Positions 41,853-50,687 of a DNA stretch of 64,000 bases are shown here, piece after piece. The number at the start of each line of letters is the position of its first letter. Position 1 is the stretch's first letter. The notes under the pieces are model-generated. The model searched no databases, was not told the origin of the DNA, and saw only the letters and a program-made list of their open reading frames with translations. The translations under genes and the position numbers were made by a program. Origin of the DNA: Pseudooceanicola batsensis HTCC2597 (GTDB lineage Bacteria > Pseudomonadota > Alphaproteobacteria > Rhodobacterales > Rhodobacteraceae); contig NZ_AAMO01000007.1 of NCBI RefSeq assembly GCF_000152725.1, positions 62,001-126,000 on the forward strand, read 5' to 3'.

Positions 41853-43067
41853 TCAGTGGCCCGGCTCGGCCACGGCGCCCTTTTCAATCAGCGCTTCGAT
41901 GTCATCGGCGTCATAGGCGAGTTCCTGCAAGATCGCGCGGCTGTCGGCGCCCAGTTCGCCGCGCCCAAGCCAGCGCAGCCGCCCCGGCGTCTTGTCCAGC
42001 TTTGGCACCGGCCCTACGACCTTGGTGTCGTCGCCATCCACACCGACAATACTCCCCCGGGCTTCGATCTGAGGATCGGCCAGGATGTCATCAACGTCAT
42101 AGACCATCGCTGCCACCGCATCGTGGGCGTCAAAGATGTCGATTGCCTCCTTCGCGTCATGCTTGGCAACGAATGCCCCGAGCCGGTCGACGATTTCGTC
42201 CATATGCTCTGCAAAACCGTCGAGGCTCTGGAACTGCGGCTGTTCCGCCCATGTCTTGCCACCTGCCGCCTCCAGCAGGCGCCGCCCGGTTGCCGCACTG
42301 CCCGCGCTGACGGTGATCCATTTTCCGTCCCGGGCACGGAACACCCCCGCCGGGGCGTAGGAATTCGGGGCCTGAAGTCCATTTCGGTCAACCGGCAGTC
42401 CCGCGCCGGTGCGCGTGGGCACGTGGTAGTCGATCAAACGCAAGAGCGGCTCAAAAATGGCCAGGTCTACCACCTGCCCCCGGGCACTGCCGTTTCGCAC
42501 CGCATGCAGCGCCATCATCGTGCCGTAGGCCGCCATTAGACCGGTCGTCGAATCCGCCGCAGGGAAACCGGGATGCATCGGTGCATTGTCAGCAAAGCCC
42601 GTGATGTGGGCCAGACCGCTCATGGCTTCACCGGCCCGACCGAAACCAGGCCAAGAGGCGCGTGGCCCCGTCTGGCCGTAACCCGAGATCCGCACGATCA
42701 CCAGATCGGGGTTCCAGTCATGCAAGACCTCTGGTGCCAACCCTGCTCTTTCCAGAACGCCGGGGCGAAAGTTCTCGATGAGTACATGGGCGTTTTCGAC
42801 CAGTCGGCGCAGAATGGCGCGACCGTCTTCACTCTTCCAGTCCAGCGCCATCAGACGTTTGTTTCGTGCCAGCGTCTTCCACCACACACCGACGCCATCC
42901 TTGGCGCGCGCGCTCAGCACCCGGAGCATGTCCCCCTGTCCCGGACGTTCGATCTTGACCACGTCGGCGCCGAAGTCGGACAGCAATGCGCCACACATCG
43001 GTGCGGCGATCACATGACCCAGTTCAATCACCCTCACATCGCTCAGTGGTCCATTCTCAATTTTCAC
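41853..43067 (-). CDS. CaiB/BaiF-type (family III) CoA-transferase
   Basis: This 404-aa protein has VRVIELGHVIAAPMCGALLSDFGADVVKIE at the N terminus and the catalytic region RISGYGQTGPRASWPGFGRAGEAMSG; the catalytic Asp of classical members (G-x-D) aligns near GFGRAGE and may be altered, which needs an alignment. The GTG at 43067 has GAGG seven bases upstream and is preferred to a TTG at 43103. It starts the leftward operon and shares its promoter region with the divergent split-ligase operon. Confidence 0.85.
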   Translation of the reverse strand: MKIENGPLSDVRVIELGHVIAAPMCGALLSDFGADVVKIERPGQGDMLRVLSARAKDGVGVWWKTLARNKRLMALDWKSEDGRAILRRLVENAHVLIENFRPGVLERAGLAPEVLHDWNPDLVIVRISGYGQTGPRASWPGFGRAGEAMSGLAHITGFADNAPMHPGFPAADSTTGLMAAYGTMMALHAVRNGSARGQVVDLAIFEPLLRLIDYHVPTRTGAGLPVDRNGLQAPNSYAPAGVFRARDGKWITVSAGSAATGRRLLEAAGGKTWAEQPQFQSLDGFAEHMDEIVDRLGAFVAKHDAKEAIDIFDAHDAVAAMVYDVDDILADPQIEARGSIVGVDGDDTKVVGPVPKLDKTPGRLRWLGRGELGADSRAILQELAYDADDIEALIEKGAVAEPGH

Positions 43068-43166
43068 GCGGCTGCCTCGTTTTGCGAAATTTTCCGACGT
43101 CAAGCCCTAGTTTGCGGCTATGACAGCCACACTCTGTCCGGAACCAAAATCCATTGCGAGAATAAT

Positions 43167-43180
43167 CGAACAGTCGTTAG
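43167..43180. promoter_or_regulatory. Degenerate CTAACA-N2-TGTTAG-like site in divergent promoter
   Basis: CGAACAGTCGTTAG matches 10 of the 12 defined positions of the operator seen at 117, 11686 and 24654. TTGCGA at 43154-43159 and TAGATC at 43178-43183 form an 18-bp-spaced promoter, again with the -10 box starting 11 bp into the site. This shared geometry supports a real but weaker site ahead of the split-ligase operon. Confidence 0.45.
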
Positions 43181-43224
43181 ATCGATGAAATGAGCCGATG
43201 CTTTTTCACTTGACGGAGGAAATT

Positions 43225-44640
43225 GTGGCAGAGCCAAGCACGAATCAAATGGCGGCATGCCGGCCCACGGTTGCCGAGGCACTGGACGGGTTGTTCGATC
43301 CGCGCACCATCGCGGTGGTCGGCGCATCCCGCACCAAGGGCAAGTTGGGGCAGGCTGTTCTGGCTCTGCTGAAGAGCAACGGCTACGGCGGCAAGATCAT
43401 TCCCGTGAACCCCTCCGGCGGCGAGATCGAGGGCCTCCAGGCCGGGCGCGACCTCGAAGAGATTGACGGCCCGATCGACGTCGTTGTGCTGGCAACCCCG
43501 GTCGGTGCCGCCCTTGACGCTCTGGAAACCTGCACCCGGCTCAACGTGAAGGTCGTCGTCGGGGTGACGTCGGGCTTTTCGGAAGCCGGGGACGACGGGC
43601 ACGAGAACGAAGAGCGTCTGCGCAAGATCATGCAGGACGCGCCGTTTCGCCTGGTGGGGCCGAACTGCGAAGGCGTGGTGCGCCCCGCGTCGGACCTGCA
43701 ACTGACCTTCAGCCCGATGTTCAACGGCCTTCGCCCCGGTCCCGTGGCGATGATTTCCCAGTCCGGCGCGCTTGCAGGCCTTATGGCGTTGCGCTTGGGC
43801 GAACGCGGCGTGGGCATCAACGCCATCGTCTCGAGTGGCAACGAAACCGACCTGACCGCGGCGCATCTGCTCGATTATTTCGGCAACGATCCCCAGACGC
43901 GGGTGGTTCTTTGCTACGTCGAGGAGCTGCGCGACGGACGCCGCTTTGCCGAAGCGGCTCAACGACTGACAAGGGCGGGGAAGCATGTTGTCGCGGTCAA
44001 GGGTGGCCGCAGCCGCGCCGGGTCGCGTGCGGTCCAGTCGCATACCGGCGCCATGGCCGGGGACGACCGGGTGATCAGCGCGGTCTTCCGCGAAACCGGG
44101 GTTATCCGCGCCCGCGAATCCGTGGCTGCCGTCGATGCCGTCACGGCCCTCGCCGCAGGCAGGCGGCCTGCCGGCAACCGGGTCTGCATCATCTCAGTCA
44201 CCGGCGGGCTCGGAGTCGAGATGACCGACCTGGCCGAAAGCGCTGGCTTCGAGGTTCCGGTCTTGGACGAGGCAACGCAGACCGCTCTGTCGCGCTATGT
44301 GCCGTTCTACGGCTCGGTGTCGAATCCGGTCGATCTGACCGGCGTCGTTCTGGCGAATCCCACCTATGTGGGCCGTTGCCTGGAGGCCGTAGCGGCCGAT
44401 CCGGGCGTGGATATTGCCATCGCAATTATCACATTCGTGCCGGATCAGCAGTTCATCGAGGCTTTGGCCGAGGCGTTCGACCGCACCGACAAGCCGATTC
44501 TGATCGTCTGGACCGGTTCGGCGCGCAGCAATGCCTCGGGTGAGGCCCTGCGCGAACGGGCTGTCCCTGTCTACGATTCGCCGGCCCGGGCAGCATCGGG
44601 CCTTGCGGCGCTGGCGGCCACCACGGGAGAAGTGACATGA
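43225..44640 (+). CDS. NDP-forming acyl-CoA synthetase, alpha (CoA-binding/ligase) subunit
   Basis: This 471-aa protein has the CoA-binding domain (IAVVGASRTKGKLGQAV) and the ligase domain with the phosphoryl His in VQSHTGAMAGDDR, but no ATP-grasp domain. That part is encoded by the next gene, with which it overlaps by ATGA. Together they equal the one-chain enzyme at 38521. The GTG at 43225 follows GGAGGAAATT and fits the family better than the ATG at 43198. It opens an operon that runs through a hydratase, a dehydrogenase and a retro-aldolase pair. Confidence 0.9.
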   Translation: MAEPSTNQMAACRPTVAEALDGLFDPRTIAVVGASRTKGKLGQAVLALLKSNGYGGKIIPVNPSGGEIEGLQAGRDLEEIDGPIDVVVLATPVGAALDALETCTRLNVKVVVGVTSGFSEAGDDGHENEERLRKIMQDAPFRLVGPNCEGVVRPASDLQLTFSPMFNGLRPGPVAMISQSGALAGLMALRLGERGVGINAIVSSGNETDLTAAHLLDYFGNDPQTRVVLCYVEELRDGRRFAEAAQRLTRAGKHVVAVKGGRSRAGSRAVQSHTGAMAGDDRVISAVFRETGVIRARESVAAVDAVTALAAGRRPAGNRVCIISVTGGLGVEMTDLAESAGFEVPVLDEATQTALSRYVPFYGSVSNPVDLTGVVLANPTYVGRCLEAVAADPGVDIAIAIITFVPDQQFIEALAEAFDRTDKPILIVWTGSARSNASGEALRERAVPVYDSPARAASGLAALAATTGEVT

Positions 44641-45308
44641 CCCACAGGGAAACACTGGAAAACTGGCAGCGTGCCGGGCGCAAGGTGGTCCACGAGGCCG
44701 ACGCGAAATCCCTGCTGCAACGGATCGGTGTGCCGGTGCCCCGACGTGATCCGGCCAACGGGCGCTGTGTCGCCAAGATGTGTCATGATGACTATCCGCA
44801 CAAATCCGATCACGGGCTCGTCCGATTGGGGCTTTCCCCCGACGAGGCGAAACAGGCCGCCGCCGAAATGGCGGAACGATTTGCGGGCGGTACGGCGTTG
44901 ATCGAGGAAATGGAAGAAGGGGCCGTGGCCGAATGGATCATCGGCTGCAAACGTGACGACACCTTTGGTCCGATCGTTCTGGCCGGCCCTGGCGGCATTC
45001 TTGTTGAACTGACCGATGCGGCCGAAATCCGGCTTGCGCCCGCAGCACCGCAAACCGCCCAGTCCATGCTGCGTTCGGGTCCGGGCGCGCGGCTTCTGGA
45101 GGGATTGCGGGGTGCGGAACCGGCCGACAGAGATGCCCTGGCAGACCTGATTTCACGCATATCTGTTTTCTTCGCTGAGAACGCCGATCTGATCTCGGAA
45201 ATCGAAATCAACCCTGTGATGGTTCGGGCGAACGGGAAGGGATTGACCGCTGCCGATGCCCTGATCGTTTTGTCACCCAAGGCGGACGAACAGGAGAATT
45301 CAACGTGA
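44637..45308 (+). CDS. NDP-forming acyl-CoA synthetase, beta (ATP-grasp) subunit
   Basis: This 223-aa protein is a lone ATP-grasp_5 domain: LLQRIGVPVPRRDPANGRCVAKM at the start, HKSDHGLVRLGL, and EIEINPVMVRANGKGLTAADALI at the end. It transfers phosphate from ATP for the alpha subunit upstream. It overlaps both neighbours by 4 bp (ATGA and GTGA), which keeps subunit amounts matched. Confidence 0.88.
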   Translation: MTHRETLENWQRAGRKVVHEADAKSLLQRIGVPVPRRDPANGRCVAKMCHDDYPHKSDHGLVRLGLSPDEAKQAAAEMAERFAGGTALIEEMEEGAVAEWIIGCKRDDTFGPIVLAGPGGILVELTDAAEIRLAPAAPQTAQSMLRSGPGARLLEGLRGAEPADRDALADLISRISVFFAENADLISEIEINPVMVRANGKGLTAADALIVLSPKADEQENST

Positions 45309-45805
45309 TACGTCACCCTTTCGGAGAGTTGTCGCTTGGCCAGACCGGCGTTTCAAGCGGGCGGACGATGACCGAAACCGATGTCGTCAATTTCTGCATG
45401 TTGACCGGAAACTGGCTGGAGTTGCATTCCAACGTCGAGCACGCCAAGGCGTCTCTTTATGGCCAGCGCCTGGTGCAGGGCAGCCTGGTGTTTTCGATCG
45501 TCAATGCGATGATCCCCTTCGACAGTTCTGTGCTGGCGGCGTTCTATGGCTGCGACAATCTTCGTTTTCTGCGGCCCACCTTCATCAACGACACCCTCTG
45601 GGCCCGCGTCGAAATCACCGATCTGAAGGATCACGACGAAAAGCACGGCGTCGTGACCAGCAAGCTGGAAGGTATCAACCAGCGCGACGAAACGGTCCTT
45701 CGCTGCGCGTTCAGCCTGTTGATCCGCAAGGCGCGTCTGGATCGCCCCGGAGAGCCGGACAAGATCCGCGCGGTGCACGAAAAGACACAAGGAACGTCCT
45801 CATGA
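45305..45805 (+). CDS. MaoC-like hotdog enoyl-CoA hydratase
   Basis: This 166-aa protein has a single hotdog domain. The MaoC pattern is seen as FCMLTGNWLELHSNVEHAKASLYGQRLVQG, where the usual D/N-x-x-x-x-H of the hydratase motif appears as N-W-x-E-L-H-S-N. It should add water to the enoyl-CoA made by the dehydrogenase that follows. It starts with GTG overlapping the ligase stop and overlaps the dehydrogenase start by 4 bp. The usual Asp is Asn or Glu here, so activity should be tested. Confidence 0.8.
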   Translation: MIRHPFGELSLGQTGVSSGRTMTETDVVNFCMLTGNWLELHSNVEHAKASLYGQRLVQGSLVFSIVNAMIPFDSSVLAAFYGCDNLRFLRPTFINDTLWARVEITDLKDHDEKHGVVTSKLEGINQRDETVLRCAFSLLIRKARLDRPGEPDKIRAVHEKTQGTSS

Positions 45806-46944
45806 ACTTCTTGACCCCGGAACAGGAGATGTGGCGCGCGACCGTCGAGCGTTTCGTCGATGAAGAGATCGGCCGCGATTATATCCGAAAATGCGACCGC
45901 GAGCGCGAATACCCCTACGAGGCCTACGAGAAGGTGGCCAAGCAGGGCTGGCTCGGCATTCTGTTTTCGGAAGAGAGCGGCGGTCTTGGTGGCGACATCA
46001 TGGACTATGCGCTGATGTGCGAGGGGCTGGCCAAGTACGGTTTCGATTTCTCGACCGGCCTGATGGTGGCGACCTTCACCGCGATGAATGTCGAGAAATT
46101 CGGCACGCCCGAGCAGAAAGAGCGGTACATTCAGCCTTTCCTCGATGGCGACATCCGCTTCTCGATCTCGATTTCCGAGCCGGGCGCCGGGTCGGATGCG
46201 GCTTCGACAAAGACCCGCGCGCGGCGTGACGGCAACGGCTGGGCCCTCAATGGGCAGAAACTGTGGTGCTCGGGCGCTGCGGCTGACAATGCCATCCTTG
46301 CAATGCTGACCCGGACCGATCCGGACGCCCCCAAGCACAAGGGGCTGTCGGTCTTCCTGATCCCCAACAACACCGAAGGCCTGGACATTCGCAAGCTGCC
46401 GACAATGGCGCGCCGCGCAACTGGCACAACCGAGATCTTCGTGGACGACGTGAAACTGCCCGCCGATGCGCTGCTGGGCACCGAGAACGATGGCTGGAAG
46501 ATCATCACGGACCATCTGGAACTGGAACGTGTGGCCGTGGCCGCAGCCTACGTCGGCAATGCCCAGACGGCGGTCGACGATGCCCTGCGCTATGCCCACG
46601 AACGGATCCAGTTCGACAAGCCGATCTTCGACTTTCAGGTGATCCGCCACATGCTGGCGGACATGCAGACCCAGGTCGACGCGGCTCGGCTGCTGGTCTA
46701 TCGCGCCGCCAGTCTGGCCGCGGCCAAGACGCCCTGCATGCGAGAGGTCTCGATGGCGAAACTCTATGCTTCCGAGACCCTTCAGACAGTCACCCGTAAC
46801 GGAATGCAGATCCTCGGCGGCCACTCGATGCTGCCCGAAGCGGACATGGAGCGTTACTTTCGCGAAGGGATGCAAAGCACCATCGGCGGCGGCACCTCGC
46901 AGATCCAGCGCACGCTTATCGCCAAGACAATGCGTCCGGGCTGA
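45802..46944 (+). CDS. Acyl-CoA dehydrogenase
   Basis: This 380-aa flavoenzyme has ISISEPGAGSDAASTKT and the C-terminal QILGGHSMLPEADMERYFRE followed by IGGGTSQIQRTLIA. The GGGT loop in place of EGT is common in dehydrogenases for branched or bulky acyl-CoAs, where the base lies on another helix. It is the alpha,beta-desaturating step of the compact operon that ends with the retro-aldolase pair, 47 bp upstream of the thiolase-like gene. Confidence 0.9.
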   Translation: MNFLTPEQEMWRATVERFVDEEIGRDYIRKCDREREYPYEAYEKVAKQGWLGILFSEESGGLGGDIMDYALMCEGLAKYGFDFSTGLMVATFTAMNVEKFGTPEQKERYIQPFLDGDIRFSISISEPGAGSDAASTKTRARRDGNGWALNGQKLWCSGAAADNAILAMLTRTDPDAPKHKGLSVFLIPNNTEGLDIRKLPTMARRATGTTEIFVDDVKLPADALLGTENDGWKIITDHLELERVAVAAAYVGNAQTAVDDALRYAHERIQFDKPIFDFQVIRHMLADMQTQVDAARLLVYRAASLAAAKTPCMREVSMAKLYASETLQTVTRNGMQILGGHSMLPEADMERYFREGMQSTIGGGTSQIQRTLIAKTMRPG

Positions 46945-46991
46945 CCGCCCGGACCGGATCGGCACGGCCCGACAAGAAGGAGAAAGAGCAT

Positions 46992-48164
46992 ATGAAGAAC
47001 GGACGAGATCCGGTGATCGTCGGTGTGGCCGACGCGGCCCTGGAGGGCGGCAAGTTTGTCACCAAGGCCTCGGTCCTGGGCCATGCCGCATTGGTGGCAA
47101 AGGCTGCCGTCGAAGAAGCCGGGCTGGAACTGAGCGATGTAGATGGTCTTCTGACCGCCGGCATGTGGGGGGTGCCGGGGCCCGGCCAGCTGGCGACGGT
47201 GACGCTTGGCGAGTATCTCAACATCATGCCGACATTCGTCGACGGCACGAATATTGGCGGTTCGGCATTCGAGGCCCACGTCGCGCACGCCGCCATGGCC
47301 CTGCGCGAAGGCTATTGCGAGGTTGCGCTGATCGTCTACAGCTCGGACCAGAAATCCCTGCGTAGCCGCAACCTGGGTGGTCGACCCTCGGTCCTGTCCA
47401 TGCAGCATGAGACACCCTACGGAATGCCGACGCCCGTGGGCGGCTATGCGATGGCCGCACAGCGCCACATGCATGAATACGGCACCACCTCCGAGAACCT
47501 GGCCGAAATCGCCGTCGCGACCCGGAAATGGGCACAGTTGAACCCCGACGCGACGCGGCGCGATCCGCTTTCCATCGACGACGTGCTGTCCAGCACGATG
47601 ATCTCGGAGCCGCTGCATCTGCTGGATTGCTGCCTCGTCACCGACGGGGCCGGTGCCATCGTGATGACCACCGCCGAACGGGCCAAGGATCTTGAAACCA
47701 AGCCTGTCGCGGTAAAGGGCTATGGCGAAGCGCATACCCATTGGGCCATCGGCGAGATGCCGGATCTCGCCCGCCTGCTTCCCGCGCAAAGGGCAGGGGA
47801 ACGCGCGATGAAGATGGCCGGGGTGAGCCATTCCGATATCGACGTAGTCGAGATCTACGACAGCTTTACCATCACTGTTCTGCTCTCGCTCGAGGCTCTG
47901 GGTTTCTGCAAGACCGGCGAAGGCGGCGATTTCGTGTCGGGCCAGCGCACGGCACCGGGCGGAGCGTTTCCGATGAACACCAGTGGCGGTGGCCTCTCGG
48001 CGCTGCATCCGGGCATGTTCGGGATGTTCCTGTTGATCGAGGCCGCCCGGCAGCTTCGCGGCGAGGGCGGCGAACGCCAGGTCGAGGGCGCCGAGACCGC
48101 GCTGGTGCATGGCACCGGAGGCACCCTGTCCTCGGGTGCGACCGTAATCCTGCAGAAGGACTGA
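46992..48164 (+). CDS. Cys-less thiolase homologue, probable Ltp2-like retro-aldolase
   Basis: This 390-aa protein has the thiolase fold but lacks both thiolase cysteines: the nucleophile region reads VDGTNIGGSAFE (84-95) and the C-terminal loop GTGGTLSSGATVIL. It keeps Tyr289 in EIYDSFTITVLL and His339 in LSALHPGMFG. Loss of Cys with gain of an active-site Tyr, and an adjacent DUF35 partner, are features of Ltp2-type steroid side-chain aldolases, which split 3-hydroxyacyl-CoAs into a ketone or aldehyde plus acyl-CoA. I infer the same reaction type here. It ends 4 bp before the DUF35 gene. Confidence 0.82.
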   Translation: MKNGRDPVIVGVADAALEGGKFVTKASVLGHAALVAKAAVEEAGLELSDVDGLLTAGMWGVPGPGQLATVTLGEYLNIMPTFVDGTNIGGSAFEAHVAHAAMALREGYCEVALIVYSSDQKSLRSRNLGGRPSVLSMQHETPYGMPTPVGGYAMAAQRHMHEYGTTSENLAEIAVATRKWAQLNPDATRRDPLSIDDVLSSTMISEPLHLLDCCLVTDGAGAIVMTTAERAKDLETKPVAVKGYGEAHTHWAIGEMPDLARLLPAQRAGERAMKMAGVSHSDIDVVEIYDSFTITVLLSLEALGFCKTGEGGDFVSGQRTAPGGAFPMNTSGGGLSALHPGMFGMFLLIEAARQLRGEGGERQVEGAETALVHGTGGTLSSGATVILQKD

Positions 48165-48168
48165 TCCG

Positions 48169-48573
48169 ATGAGTTCCGAAAAACCGCTTCCGGTGATCGA
48201 CCATGACAGCGCCCCCTATTGGGAGGCCGCGCGCCAGGGCCGCCTCGACATCCCGCTATGCGGCGATTGCGGCAAACATCATTTCTATCCGCGCTCCGTG
48301 TGCCCTTACTGCCATTCCGACAATCTCCGTTTCGAGACCGTGAGCGGGCGTGGCGAGGTGCATACCTTCACGATCGCGCGCCGTCCGGCAGGCCCGGCAT
48401 TCGCGGATGACGTGCCCTATGTCGTGGCGTTGATCGAACTGGAGGAAGGCCCCCGGATGATGAGCCGGATCCAGACCGACGATCCCGAGAAGGTTCATAT
48501 CGGGGCCAAGGTAGAGGTGACCTTCGTCAAGGCAACCGACGAAGTTACCTTTCCCAACTTCAAAATAATCTGA
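48169..48573 (+). CDS. DUF35/OB-fold zinc-ribbon protein, partner of the thiolase homologue
   Basis: This 134-aa protein has a rubredoxin-like zinc ribbon with Cys31, Cys34, Cys45 and Cys48 (C-x2-C-x10-C-x2-C), followed by an OB-fold (GEVHTFTIARR and onward). DUF35 proteins bind thiolase-fold partners and are needed for activity of Ltp2-type aldolases. Here it is the last gene of the operon, 4 bp after the Cys-less thiolase, and followed by a clear terminator. Confidence 0.88.
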   Translation: MSSEKPLPVIDHDSAPYWEAARQGRLDIPLCGDCGKHHFYPRSVCPYCHSDNLRFETVSGRGEVHTFTIARRPAGPAFADDVPYVVALIELEEGPRMMSRIQTDDPEKVHIGAKVEVTFVKATDEVTFPNFKII

Positions 48574-48612
48574 GGCCGGAGGTATCGCCCCTTCGGGTTC
48601 GGATGTCGAAGG

Positions 48613-48650
48613 GCCGTCGCAGAGTTTATCTGCGGCGGCTCTTCGCTTTT
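48613..48650 (+). terminator. Rho-independent terminator after the DUF35 gene
   Basis: GCCGTCGCAGA at 48613-48623 pairs with TCTGCGGCGGC at 48629-48639 around a GTTTA loop, with one G-T wobble, and a TTTT follows at 48647-48650. It ends the operon started at 43225 and lies just before the convergent TRAP permease stop. Confidence 0.75.
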
Positions 48651-48656
48651 CGGGGG

Positions 48657-50600
48657 TCACCCGGCGCGGCCGGGTTGCGGCGCTCCTTGCAGAAACCGCC
48701 ACGCCAAAAGCCCAGCCAGCGCCAGCCCGCCAAGAATGTCAGCCGTCGGCGCGGCATAAAACAGCAAGGCCGCCGCCGACAGGAACAGCAACCGGCCGAG
48801 GGCCGGCACCTTTCCACGAAACCAGCCGCTCGTGCCAACGCTGACGGCAAAAACCGCGGCGCAGGCCACACCCATGTCCAGAAGGATTTGGCCCGCTGTG
48901 CCTTGGCCCATGATGCCCGGTCGGAAGACAAAGAGAAATGGCACCACATAGATCGCTCCGGCCAGCATCAGCGCGCGCCCCGCCACCCGCCAGAAATTGG
49001 CCCCCGCCAGGGCGGCGGCCGCATAGACACTGGCGCAGACCGGTGGCGTGATGGCTGACAGGATCGCATAGTAGAAGACGAAGAGATGAGCCGTCAGTTC
49101 GGGCAGGCCAAGCCGTACGAGGCTCGGCGCTGCAATCGCCGCTGCCAGCACGTAGGAGGCAGTCGTCGGAACGTCCATGCCCAGCAGGATCGCCAGTACA
49201 GCCGCCAGCAACAACGCCACGATCAGCCCCTGACCCGACACGGAAAACAACAGGTTCGAGACCTTGACCCCGGCACCCGTCGCCGTCAGAACCTTGACGA
49301 CGATGGCGGCGCAGGCCAGCAGCGCCGCGATCATCACCAACGCCCGCCCTGCTTCGACCATCCCTCCATGGACGTCGCGCGCCAGCTTGGCCCAGCAGGC
49401 CAGCACACCCTGCTCTCTGCCGTCGCGCGAGAATGGTCGCACCACCACACAGGCCAAAACCAGCATGATGATCGCACCCGCACCCGCATAGCTCGGCGTG
49501 TAGCCGTTGAACAGGAAAAAGACCATCGCCGCGATGGGAAGAAACAGCGGGATCGACTTGTCAAGCGCGAGGAATTCCGCCGGTTCGGGCATTTCGCTCT
49601 TCGGTGTCGGTTGCAGCTCTGTGCGGCGCGCATAGAGATCCACCCCGAGCCATACGGCAAGATAGTATAGAAATGCCGGACCGATCGCCGCGATGACAAT
49701 ATCGGTATAGGGGATGTTGAGGAACTCAGCCATGATGAAGGCCGCCGCCCCCATCACCGGCGGGGTGAGTTGCCCGGCGGAGGAGGCAACTGCCTCGACC
49801 GCCCCGGCAAATGCCGACGGATAGCGCAGCCGCTTCATCGTGGGAATGGTGATCGAGCCGGTCGCCATGACATTGGCCACCGCCGAGCCGGTGACCGTCC
49901 CGAACATCGCCGAAGACAGGGCACAGACTTTTGCCGAGCCGCCATAAGAGCGCCCGGCGATCCATGTGGCCATTTTCATGAAGGCATCGGTCGCCCCGGT
50001 GGACAACAGCAGCGCCCCCAGCAGCACGTAGATCACGATGACCCGGGCCCCGATATCGGCCAGGTAGCCAAAGAGCCCGGTGGTCGAACTGTAGAATGTC
50101 TCGACAGCCGTGCGTGCCGAAACGCGCGGCGGACGCCAGGCACCCTCGATCAGATCATGACCGAAATAGAAATAAACAACGGTGCAAAGCGCCAGCAGCG
50201 GCAGGAACCAGCCGATCACCCGGCGCGCCGCCTCAAGGGTCAGCAGGACAGCCACCAGACCGGCCGCCTTGTCGAGCGGCCCATAGCGCACCATGATATC
50301 CGAAAAGCGATCCCGATTGACAATCGCGTAGAGGCAAACCCCAAAGGCCAGCAGACCGAGCGTGATATCCACCGCCCGTTCAATCCCGCTTCGCGCACCC
50401 GTCCTCGAGGTCCGCGCGGCATACAGAAAGAACGCGCCGCCAATTCCGAAACCGACAAAGATCGGTCGCTGAACCAGCGGTTCGAACTGGCCGAACAGGG
50501 CATTGTAGAAGTGCAGCGCGACAAATGCCGCGAACAATGCGCCAAGCGCCTGTCCTCCGCGCCTTTCCCAATACGGCATCGCGGTCGATGTCTGCGTCAT
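48657..50600 (-). CDS. TRAP transporter fused permease (TAXI type, DctQM fusion)
   Basis: This 647-aa inner-membrane protein has an N-terminal four-helix small-subunit part (about 20-150) and a large-subunit part of about twelve helices. The TRAP family marks are SSAMFGTVTGSAVANVMATGSITIP and SAGQLTPPVMGAAAFIMAEF. Such fusions work with TAXI-family binding proteins to import carboxylic acids with sodium or protons. The binding protein is encoded 87 bp upstream. It is the last of four leftward genes. Confidence 0.92.
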   Translation of the reverse strand: MTQTSTAMPYWERRGGQALGALFAAFVALHFYNALFGQFEPLVQRPIFVGFGIGGAFFLYAARTSRTGARSGIERAVDITLGLLAFGVCLYAIVNRDRFSDIMVRYGPLDKAAGLVAVLLTLEAARRVIGWFLPLLALCTVVYFYFGHDLIEGAWRPPRVSARTAVETFYSSTTGLFGYLADIGARVIVIYVLLGALLLSTGATDAFMKMATWIAGRSYGGSAKVCALSSAMFGTVTGSAVANVMATGSITIPTMKRLRYPSAFAGAVEAVASSAGQLTPPVMGAAAFIMAEFLNIPYTDIVIAAIGPAFLYYLAVWLGVDLYARRTELQPTPKSEMPEPAEFLALDKSIPLFLPIAAMVFFLFNGYTPSYAGAGAIIMLVLACVVVRPFSRDGREQGVLACWAKLARDVHGGMVEAGRALVMIAALLACAAIVVKVLTATGAGVKVSNLLFSVSGQGLIVALLLAAVLAILLGMDVPTTASYVLAAAIAAPSLVRLGLPELTAHLFVFYYAILSAITPPVCASVYAAAALAGANFWRVAGRALMLAGAIYVVPFLFVFRPGIMGQGTAGQILLDMGVACAAVFAVSVGTSGWFRGKVPALGRLLFLSAAALLFYAAPTADILGGLALAGLLAWRFLQGAPQPGRAG

Positions 50601-50687
50601 GTTCTCTCCGATAACGGCAGCGGCGGGGTGCCCGCAGCTCCCCGCCTGGTCAGCCCACGCGGCCGTCCTGACGGCCCGGGATGTCGG

